Assembly: GCA_050945235.1 (NCBI GenBank)
Contig: JBMNSO010000021.1
Coordinates: 1-20,216, forward strand
DNA from: DUOD01 sp050945235
GTDB taxonomy: Bacteria > Bacillota > Clostridia > DUOD01
Direction of reading: 5' to 3'
Length of the DNA stretch: 20,216 nt
Positions within the stretch are counted from its first letter, which is position 1, and each line of letters begins with the position of its first letter. The notes under the pieces are model-generated. The model ran no database searches, was not told the DNA's origin, and saw nothing but the letters and a program-made list of their open reading frames with translations. Shown piece by piece: positions 14,408-20,216 of this stretch. A program made the position numbers and the translations under genes.

Positions 14408-15604
14408 ATGGTGCTTTCAAAAAGGGCACAAGGCATAAGCGGATCTATTACATTGGCGATAACCGCTAAGGAAAAGGCTATGAGGGCAGAAGGCATTGAT
14501 GTTATTGGGTTCGGTGCAGGGGAACCCGATTTCGACACACCCCTTCATATTCAGCAGGAAGCTATAAATGCAATAAACAATGGATATACCAGATATACAC
14601 CGGTGTCCGGTATCTTAGCATTAAGAGAGGCTATATGCGAAAAGCTTAAAAGGGACAATTTCCTCGAATATAAACCAACGGAAATAGTTGTATCCAACGG
14701 GGCCAAACACTCGTTGTACAATGCCTTTCAGGCTATATTGAACCCAGGGGATGAAGTATTGATACCAGCGCCCTATTGGGTCAGCTACCCGGAACTGGTA
14801 AAACTGTGCGATGGTGTACCAGTGTTTGTTAATACCACTGAAGATAACCTCTTTAAAGTGAGGATAGAGGATTTGGAACGGGCTCTTACAGCTAAAACCA
14901 AAGCTTTGATACTTAACAGCCCCAATAATCCTAATGGATGTGTATATACCAAAAAAGAACTGACGAATATTGCAGACTTTGCAGTAAAGAATAAGATTTT
15001 TGTCATATCAGACGAGATTTATGAAAAGCTTATATATGATGACCAAGAGCATATCAGTATTGCATCCCTAAATGACAGAATAAGGGATTATACCATAGTG
15101 ATTAACGGTGTCTCCAAGGCTTATGCAATGACAGGTTGGAGAATTGGGTATACAGCCTCAAATCATACCCTTGCATCCATAATGAATAATATACAAAGTC
15201 ATGCAACCAGTAATCCAAATTCCATTGCCCAATATGCAAGTATAGCTGCCTTTAATGGGCCCCAGGATTGTTTGCATGATATGGTATTAAGGTTTAAAGA
15301 AAGAAGGAACTACATGGTGGAAAGGATAAACAGCATAAAGGGCCTGTCCTGCAAGAAACCAATGGGTGCCTTTTATGTCATGGTAAACATCGGGGATACC
15401 TTTAACCGAAGGATTGATGATTATATAATTAATGGTTCTATGGATTTTACAGAAGCTTTGTTATCAAAGGCAAAGGTGGCTGTTGTCCCGGGCATTTCTT
15501 TTGGGGCGGACAGCTTTATTAGGCTGTCCTATGCCACATCAATGGAGAATATAAAGGAAGGTTTAAACAGGATAGAACAATTTATAAATAAACTAATGAA
15601 ATAG
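14408..15604 (+). CDS. Pyridoxal-phosphate aspartate aminotransferase (class I, Ib type)
   Basis: Cytosolic PLP enzyme that interconverts aspartate and oxaloacetate with glutamate/2-oxoglutarate. Landmarks in the 398-residue numbering: AGEPDFDTP near 37-45, SPNNPNG at 171-177, SDEIYE at 201-206, the PLP lysine at K237 in GVSKAYAMTGWRIGY, and a C-terminal SFIRLSYA. The compact fold-type I Ib subgroup is common in Clostridia. ATG 14408 is preferred over TTG 14405 because AGGAGG ends at 14402, leaving 5 bases. A new transcription unit starts here: it has its own promoter, and purB follows 9 bases after the stop. Other class I aminotransferase specificities cannot be excluded from sequence alone. 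Confidence 0.92.
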   Translation: MVLSKRAQGISGSITLAITAKEKAMRAEGIDVIGFGAGEPDFDTPLHIQQEAINAINNGYTRYTPVSGILALREAICEKLKRDNFLEYKPTEIVVSNGAKHSLYNAFQAILNPGDEVLIPAPYWVSYPELVKLCDGVPVFVNTTEDNLFKVRIEDLERALTAKTKALILNSPNNPNGCVYTKKELTNIADFAVKNKIFVISDEIYEKLIYDDQEHISIASLNDRIRDYTIVINGVSKAYAMTGWRIGYTASNHTLASIMNNIQSHATSNPNSIAQYASIAAFNGPQDCLHDMVLRFKERRNYMVERINSIKGLSCKKPMGAFYVMVNIGDTFNRRIDDYIINGSMDFTEALLSKAKVAVVPGISFGADSFIRLSYATSMENIKEGLNRIEQFINKLMK

Positions 15605-15613
15605 GAGAAGGCA

Positions 15614-17047
15614 ATGACACACAAAAAATACGAAAACCCACTGATTAATAGATATTCTAGTAAAGAAATGGCTTATTTGTTTTCCGATGAGTATAAGTTC
15701 ACAACATGGCGAAAACTTTGGGTGGCTTTGGCAGAAAGTCAATATGAACTGGGTTTACCCATAAAGGAAGAACAGATACAGCAGCTTAAAGCAAATATCA
15801 ATAATATAGATTACAAGTTGGCCCAGGATAGGGAAAGGGAAGTGCGCCATGATGTAATGGCCCATGTTTATGCCTATGGCAGCCAGTGCCCCGATGCCAA
15901 GGCTATCATTCATTTAGGGGCCACCAGTTGCTATGTAGGAGACAATACCGACATAATAATAATGTACAATGGATTATTGCTTCTTAAGAAGAAACTGCTG
16001 ACCTGTATTGCCAAGCTAGCCAAGTTTGCAAGACAGTACAAGGATCTGCCCACCTTGGGCTTTACTCATTTTCAGCCGGCACAGCTCACAACTATTGGTA
16101 AAAGGGCCTGTTTATGGATACAGGATTTATATATGGATTTTATTGAACTTGAGCATAGACTAAATAATATTAAGCTGAGGGGTGTAAAGGGTACAACGGG
16201 CACCCAGGCCAGTTTTTTGTCGCTGTTCAACGGAGATCATGAAAAGGTGGAAGAGTTGGAAAGGCTGGTGTGCAAGAAGCTGGGCTTTGACGATACTTAT
16301 TCCGTTACCGGACAGACCTATCCCAGGAAGCTGGACAGCATGGTCCTTAATGTACTAAGCGGTATAGCCCAAAGTGCGTCAAAATTCAGTAATGATATCA
16401 GACTGCTGCAAAATTTAAAGGAAGTGGAAGAACCCTTTGAAAAGCAGCAAATTGGTTCATCTGCCATGGCCTATAAACGTAACCCAATGCGCAGCGAAAG
16501 GATTTCCTCCTTGGCAAGATATATAATAATCGATTCTTTAAACCCTGCCGTTACGGCTTCGGTACAGTGGTTTGAAAGGACCCTGGACGATTCGGCCAAT
16601 AAAAGGATTTCCATTGCCCAAAGCTTCTTGGCAACGGATGCCATATTGAACCTATATATTAATATAGCGGAAAACCTGGTAGTGTATCCAAAGGTGATAA
16701 AAAGTCATATATACCAGGAATTGCCCTTTATGGCCACAGAGCACATTCTAATGGAGGCTGTCAAGAGGGGTGGAGACAGGCAGGAATTGCACGAACGGAT
16801 AAGGCGGTACTCCATCGAGGCGGCAAAAAGGGTAAAGGAAGAAGGCAAGGAAAACAATCTTCTAGAACTAATAGTGCAGGATCCAGCCTTTAATATAAAT
16901 GAGGCTGAGATCAAAGATATTTTAAATCCTATTAACTTTATTGGCAGAGCACCCCAGCAGGTAGATAGTTTTTTAGATACTACAATTATACCGCTGATAG
17001 ATAAATACCATAAAGAACTGGATGTACATGTAGATATTAGGGTATGA
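15614..17047 (+). CDS. purB: Adenylosuccinate lyase
   Basis: Fumarase-superfamily lyase that removes fumarate from SAICAR and from adenylosuccinate, acting twice in purine synthesis. The superfamily signature GSSAMAYKRNP (281-291) carries the catalytic serine. RHDVMAH (78-84), HLGATSCYVGDNTD (100-113) and THFQPAQ (151-157) form the rest of the active site. The length of 477 residues matches the longer PurB subgroup. ATG 15614 with AGGAGA at 15603-15608. It sits apart from other pur genes, between aspartate aminotransferase and asparaginyl-tRNA synthetase. Aspartate is the amino donor for both PurB substrates, so the grouping makes metabolic sense. Confidence 0.96.
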   Translation: MTHKKYENPLINRYSSKEMAYLFSDEYKFTTWRKLWVALAESQYELGLPIKEEQIQQLKANINNIDYKLAQDREREVRHDVMAHVYAYGSQCPDAKAIIHLGATSCYVGDNTDIIIMYNGLLLLKKKLLTCIAKLAKFARQYKDLPTLGFTHFQPAQLTTIGKRACLWIQDLYMDFIELEHRLNNIKLRGVKGTTGTQASFLSLFNGDHEKVEELERLVCKKLGFDDTYSVTGQTYPRKLDSMVLNVLSGIAQSASKFSNDIRLLQNLKEVEEPFEKQQIGSSAMAYKRNPMRSERISSLARYIIIDSLNPAVTASVQWFERTLDDSANKRISIAQSFLATDAILNLYINIAENLVVYPKVIKSHIYQELPFMATEHILMEAVKRGGDRQELHERIRRYSIEAAKRVKEEGKENNLLELIVQDPAFNINEAEIKDILNPINFIGRAPQQVDSFLDTTIIPLIDKYHKELDVHVDIRV

Positions 17048-17136
17048 GTATAAACATTGTCGTAATAATATGGTGAATATATGCAATAATAAAAACAAAA
17101 ACCCAGGCAGGTTTTCTTTATGGAGGTTCGAATATT

Positions 17137-18429
17137 ATGGAAAAAATAAGGATAGTCGATATAGCAAGGTATGAAGATCGTGAGGTCTTGCTGGAGGGCT
17201 GGCTATTTAACAAAAGATCAAGCGGAAGAATAATTTTTCTTCAGATTCGGGACGGTTCTCAATTCGTCCAGGGTATCGTTACCAGGGATGGAGTATCCGA
17301 TGAAGTTTACAGCCTTTGTGAAGCCCTGACCCAGGAGTCATCCATAAGGGTTTTTGGAAAGGTTAGGAAGGAGGAAAGATCTCCCCTAGGGTTTGAAATA
17401 GATATTAAGGAAGTTGAAATACTCCAGTTGACCGAGGATTTCCCCATAGCTTTAAAAAAGCATGGCCCCGAATTTTTGATGGATAACAGGCACTTATGGA
17501 TCAGATTTCCAAGGCAGCATGCAATCCTGAGTATTAGGGCTGAAATTACCCGCTGCTGCAGACAGTTTTTTGATGATAGGGGATTTATTTTAATCGAGCC
17601 TCCCATACTAACCGGCGCATCCTGTGAAGGAACGTCCACACTTTTTGAAGTGGATTATTTCGGAGAAAGGGCTTACTTGTCACAGACCGGACAGCTATAC
17701 GCAGAAGCGGCTGCCCTTGCCTTTGGCAAGGTATATAGCTTTGGACCTACCTTCAGGGCTGAAAAATCCAAAACCAGGCGGCATTTGAATGAATTCTGGA
17801 TGATAGAACCCGAGATGGCGTATGTCGAGCATGAGGAGAGTTTATGTATTCAAGAACAGCTAATCGAATATATTGTCAACAGGGTGTTGGAAACAAAGGG
17901 CAGAGAATTATCGGTATTAAAACGGGATGTCAAAGCTTTGGAATTGGTAAAGGCACCCTTCCCGAGGATTACCTACGATGATGCGGTGGATCTGCTAAAT
18001 AAAAACGGTTTCGATTTGGAATGGGGGGAGGACTTTGGTGCACCCCACGAAACCTTTATATCTGAAGCATATGAAAAACCGGTTTTTATTACAAAATACC
18101 CGGCCAAGGCCAAGCCCTTCTATATGCAGCCGGATAGAGACAGGCCGGAGGTTGTATTGTGTGCCGATCTCATTGCCTCCGAGGGTTATGGAGAAATAAT
18201 AGGCGGAAGCCAGAGGATCCATGACTATGATCTGCTCATTAATAGGATGCAGGAAAAAGGACTGCCCGTGGATTTATATGACTGGTATTTAGACCTCAGG
18301 AGGTATGGCTCCGTACCCCATAGCGGCTTCGGATTAGGTATAGAAAGAACGGTGGCTTGGATATGCGGTATAGAACATATAAGGGAAACCATACCCTTCC
18401 CGCGGACCCTTAACAGATTAAAACCATAA
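17137..18429 (+). CDS. asnS: Asparagine--tRNA ligase
   Basis: Class IIb aminoacyl-tRNA synthetase charging tRNA-Asn. An N-terminal OB-fold anticodon-binding domain (about 1-100, with GWLFNKRSSGRIIFLQIRDG) precedes the catalytic core. Core landmarks are PPILTGASCEGTSTLFEV (155-172), motif 2 FRAEKSKTRRHLNEFWMIEP (206-225), a GSQRI stretch and motif 3 GFGLGIERTVAW near 397-408, ending in IPFPRTLNRL. The GASCEGTSTLFEV stretch and the ending distinguish AsnRS from AspRS. 430 residues. GGAGGT at 17122-17127 is 9 bases from the ATG. The 89-base gap after purB contains no T-box-sized leader, so it is probably cotranscribed with purB. It converges with tRNA-Trp. Confidence 0.96.
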   Translation: MEKIRIVDIARYEDREVLLEGWLFNKRSSGRIIFLQIRDGSQFVQGIVTRDGVSDEVYSLCEALTQESSIRVFGKVRKEERSPLGFEIDIKEVEILQLTEDFPIALKKHGPEFLMDNRHLWIRFPRQHAILSIRAEITRCCRQFFDDRGFILIEPPILTGASCEGTSTLFEVDYFGERAYLSQTGQLYAEAAALAFGKVYSFGPTFRAEKSKTRRHLNEFWMIEPEMAYVEHEESLCIQEQLIEYIVNRVLETKGRELSVLKRDVKALELVKAPFPRITYDDAVDLLNKNGFDLEWGEDFGAPHETFISEAYEKPVFITKYPAKAKPFYMQPDRDRPEVVLCADLIASEGYGEIIGGSQRIHDYDLLINRMQEKGLPVDLYDWYLDLRRYGSVPHSGFGLGIERTVAWICGIEHIRETIPFPRTLNRLKP

Positions 18430-18452
18430 AAAAAAGAGCCAGCATATACAAA

Positions 18453-18528
18453 TGGCAGGGGAGACAGGAATCGAACCCGCAACCAACGGTTTTGGAGACC
18501 GCTACTCTACCAATTGAGCTACTCCCCT
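18453..18528 (-). tRNA. tRNA-Trp (CCA anticodon)
   Basis: Read on the minus strand, the acceptor arms AGGGGAG and CTCCCCT pair over all 7 positions, with discriminator G and an encoded CCA end (18453-18455). The D arm, the anticodon loop CTCCAAAA with anticodon CCA (complement of 18493-18495) and the T loop GGGTTCGATTCC are all in place. An eight-base T run in the minus-strand direction (18428-18435) shortly after the 3' end could end transcription. Confidence 0.96.
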
Positions 18529-18563
18529 ATGGCCAAATGCTAACTCGACAAATGACAAATATT

Positions 18564-18592
18564 ATTATAAGCCAAGAAAAAATTTTAGTCAA
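18564..18592 (-). promoter_or_regulatory. Promoter of tRNA-Trp
   Basis: On the minus strand, TTGACT (18592-18587) and TATAAT (18569-18564) are separated by exactly 17 bases. Transcription would begin near 18557, leaving a leader of about 30 bases before the mature tRNA 5' end at 18528. The strength fits a stable RNA gene. Confidence 0.85.
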
Positions 18593-18625
18593 TGGTTTAT
18601 ATTAGAAAAATATGCTTTTTTCATG

Positions 18626-18641
18626 TATAATAGTCTATAAT
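18626..18641 (+). promoter_or_regulatory. proC promoter -10 region (two TATAAT hexamers)
   Basis: Two perfect TATAAT hexamers, at 18626-18631 and 18636-18641, lie 22-37 bases before the proC ATG. No convincing -35 is present for either. This would give a proC promoter divergent from tRNA-Trp, with a very short leader. Confidence 0.5.
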
Positions 18642-18662
18642 ACTGTAAAGAAGGTAATACAT

Positions 18663-19472
18663 ATGAATAGGATTAAACTTGGATTTATTGGCTGTGGAAA
18701 CATGGCTACAGCTATTATCAAGGGGATAATAAAGGAATCTGTTGTGCCAGGGGATGATATACATGTCTATGATATAGACCCTGATAAGGCATATAAAATG
18801 AGGGGACAAGGAGTAATAATTTCCGATGATTTATACAATCTAGTTAACGATACAAACATAATCATGCTGTGTGTAAAGCCTAACTCCTGTGAAAATGTGC
18901 TTAATGGGATTAAAGATTATATGAATGAAAGCAGGGTGCTGGTATCCATTGCCGCTGGTATATCCATAAAATATATGGCATCCTTTTTTCAAAGGAATAT
19001 AAAAATAGTTCGCACCATGCCCAATACACCTGCTCTGATTGGCAGCGGTATGACAGGTATTGCCTATAATGAATATGTGTCTGGAGATGAAAGAGAGGCA
19101 GTGAAGAGGATATTCGGCAGTATAGGTAAGGTGGAGGAAATAGACGAGAAGCTAATGGATGTTGTAACGGCAATTAGCGGCAGCAGTCCTGCCTATACAT
19201 ATATGTATATAGAAGCATTGGCCGATGGGGCCGTATTGGGAGGAATGCCCCGGGACAAAGCCTACGTTTTTGCTGCACAGGCCGTGATGGGTGCAGCAAA
19301 AATGGTACTTGAGCTTGGGGAACACCCGGGAAAACTAAAGGACATGGTTTGTTCACCGGCAGGCACAACGATTGAAGCTGTTAAGACCTTGGAAGAGGGG
19401 GGCTTTAGGTCAACAATAATAAATGCTGTCAAGGATTGTTATGAGAAGTCAAAGAGGATGAATGAACACTAA
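18663..19472 (+). CDS. proC: Pyrroline-5-carboxylate reductase
   Basis: NAD(P)H-dependent last step of proline synthesis, reducing pyrroline-5-carboxylate. An N-terminal Rossmann fold opens with GFIGCGNMA (7-15). The family stretches LCVKPN, VSIAAGIS, VRTMPNTPALIGSGMTG and TAISGSSPAYTYMYIEALAD follow, and the C-terminal signature is near GKLKDMVCSPAGTTIEAVKT. 269 residues, normal length. ATG 18663 is chosen because AAGAAGG ends at 18654 with 8-base spacing and the protein then begins at the Rossmann fold. The frame is open upstream to TTG/ATG codons near 18612, but that would overlap the promoter -10 boxes. Confidence 0.96.
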   Translation: MNRIKLGFIGCGNMATAIIKGIIKESVVPGDDIHVYDIDPDKAYKMRGQGVIISDDLYNLVNDTNIIMLCVKPNSCENVLNGIKDYMNESRVLVSIAAGISIKYMASFFQRNIKIVRTMPNTPALIGSGMTGIAYNEYVSGDEREAVKRIFGSIGKVEEIDEKLMDVVTAISGSSPAYTYMYIEALADGAVLGGMPRDKAYVFAAQAVMGAAKMVLELGEHPGKLKDMVCSPAGTTIEAVKTLEEGGFRSTIINAVKDCYEKSKRMNEH

Positions 19473-19504
19473 TATACAAATGTATTAACAAAAAGGGGAA
19501 GAAA

Positions 19505-19527
19505 TTAACATAAAATAATTATGTTAA
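19505..19527 (+). repeat. Inverted repeat in the rnhA leader
   Basis: TTAACATAA (19505-19513) and TTATGTTAA (19519-19527) are perfect arms around AATAA, ending just before the rnhA ribosome binding site (AAAAGGAGGT, 19531-19540). The preceding stretch also contains a near copy of the site's context: TTAACAAAAAGGGG at 19485-19498 versus TTAACAAAAAAGGAGG at 19524-19539. It could be an operator or an RNA hairpin next to the ribosome binding site. Confidence 0.55.
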
Positions 19528-19545
19528 CAAAAAAGGAGGTTATAT

Positions 19546-19992
19546 ATTATCAAAAAGGTAACTGTTTACACCGACGGAGCGTGTTCAGGTAATCCGGGAC
19601 CGGGCGGTTGGGCGGCAATCCTGAAATATAACGGTCATGAAAGGGAAATCTCCGGCAGTGAGACCAAAACAACCAATAACCGTATGGAATTATTGGCAGC
19701 GATAAATGCTCTCGAATGTCTCAAGGAAAGGTGCACTGTAGATTTGTACAGCGATAGTGCCTATCTAATCAATGGATTTAGAAATAACTGGGTTAATAAC
19801 TGGCAAAACAACCATTGGAAAACTTCCACAAAAAAGCCTGTTGAAAATAAGGATTTATGGATGAGACTAATTCATCGGAACAACATCCATAATATTAATT
19901 GGATTAAGGTCAAGGGCCATAGCGATAATGACTATAATAATAGATGTGATCAAATGGCAAGGGACCAAATCAAGAAAATAAAGTCCGATTAA
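19546..19992 (+). CDS. rnhA: Ribonuclease HI
   Basis: Degrades the RNA strand of RNA-DNA hybrids. The full DEDD active site is visible: D in VYTDGACSGNPGPGGWA, E in NNRMELLAA, D in YSDSAYLI and the C-terminal D in CDQMARDQ, with KVKGHSDNDYNN carrying the conserved histidine. About 148 residues, a normal length. AAAAGGAGGT at 19531-19540 is an ideal ribosome binding site, but the frame holds no ATG, GTG or TTG between the TAA at 19525 and the first catalytic aspartate. The start must be ATT 19546 or ATC 19549, unless a base was miscalled. Starting at the first in-frame ATG (19684) would delete about 46 residues including the first catalytic aspartate. Confidence 0.93.
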   Translation: MIKKVTVYTDGACSGNPGPGGWAAILKYNGHEREISGSETKTTNNRMELLAAINALECLKERCTVDLYSDSAYLINGFRNNWVNNWQNNHWKTSTKKPVENKDLWMRLIHRNNIHNINWIKVKGHSDNDYNNRCDQMARDQIKKIKSD

Positions 19993-20053
19993 ATACTATG
20001 CGCGAAAGACAAGTTTAACGAAAAGTATATGGATTTTTGGAGGAATTGCTAAG

Positions 20054-20216
20054 ATGTCGACCAATAACTATCAACAGCATTTATATAGGGAAAATACGTT
20101 AAAGCTAAGACAGTTGATCAAGGAACTCCCCTCCTTTTGCCATGACTTTTTTATTGCCATGGAGCCACTAACTACCATAAAAACAAGGATAGCCTATGCA
20201 TACGACTATAAAATAT
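20054..20216 (+). CDS. Tyrosine recombinase-like protein, N-terminal fragment (3' partial)
   Basis: Open frame from ATG 20054 to the window end, about 54 codons, with GGAGG at 20039-20043. The text LRQLIKELPSFCHDFFIAME followed by TTIKTRIAYAYDYKI resembles the SAM-like N-terminal core-binding domain of clostridial tyrosine-type recombinases/integrases. The catalytic R-H-R-Y domain lies beyond the window, so the call rests on pattern recognition of the N-terminus only. It may be a chromosomal recombinase rather than a sign of a mobile element. Confidence 0.6.
   Translation, partial: MSTNNYQQHLYRENTLKLRQLIKELPSFCHDFFIAMEPLTTIKTRIAYAYDYKI

Noticed and set aside
17048..17136. T-box leader before asnS, and a small AAAACC/GGTTTT hairpin at 17098-17115
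   Set aside because: The 89-base gap is too short for a T-box and lacks the TGGNACCGCG-type sequence; the hairpin has only 6 pairs, 4 of them A-T, and no proper T tract.
19684..19992. A 102-residue frame starting at ATG 19684 as a separate short gene
   Set aside because: It is the inner part of RNase HI; the same frame continues upstream with the conserved VYTDGACSGNPG motif and a strong ribosome binding site.
20054..20216. Integron or integrative element boundary at the right edge
   Set aside because: Only the N-terminal part of a recombinase-like protein is visible, with no att repeats, cargo genes or base-composition shift; tRNA-Trp 1.5 kb away is intact and not flanked by a 3'-end repeat that I can see.
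1..20216. CRISPR array or other spaced direct repeats
   Set aside because: No set of regularly spaced identical repeats was found; the region is almost entirely coding.

Overview
The window is a gene-dense stretch of chromosome from a low-to-moderate GC, endospore-forming Firmicute of the class Clostridia. This is inferred from spoVS with a sigma-H-type promoter, the Gram-positive LexA box at recA, the AGGAGG-type ribosome binding sites and the gene order. The order rimO-pgsA-cinA-recA-recX-rny-ymdB-spoVS is a familiar Firmicute block. I cannot name a species. Nearly all genes read on the + strand; the only well supported minus-strand gene is one tRNA.

Region 1 (1-4452): the 3' end of an FtsK/SpoIIIE DNA translocase gene, then a strong promoter driving rimO (ribosomal protein S12 methylthiotransferase), pgsA (phosphatidylglycerophosphate synthase) and cinA.

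Region 2 (4449-9472), DNA repair: recA has its own promoter overlapping the end of cinA and a near-consensus LexA box at the transcription start. A perfect inverted repeat lies between its Shine-Dalgarno (SD) sequence and its ATG. A 44-bp perfect palindrome terminates recA. Then come recX and a four-gene set that is the most unusual part of the window: an Mre11/SbcD-like nuclease, an ATPase N-terminal half that ends in a CPxC zinc hook, a small coiled-coil protein, and a separate ATPase C-terminal half. Together they look like a Mre11-Rad50 (SbcCD) system whose Rad50 subunit is encoded in pieces.

Region 3 (9473-12470), RNA turnover and sporulation: rny (RNase Y), apparently started at a non-canonical ATT codon; ymdB (metallophosphodiesterase); and spoVS behind a sigma-H-type promoter.

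Region 4 (12471-18430), metabolism: an M19 dipeptidase and a PHP-domain phosphoesterase in one unit; then aspartate aminotransferase, purB and asnS, three genes that share aspartate/asparagine chemistry.

Region 5 (18431-20216): tRNA-Trp(CCA) on the minus strand with a near-perfect promoter, divergent from proC; rnhA (RNase HI), which also appears to start at ATT or ATC; and the first ~54 codons of a tyrosine-recombinase-like gene running off the window end.

No stretch over 300 bases lacks a gene. I saw no CRISPR array, insertion sequence or rRNA.
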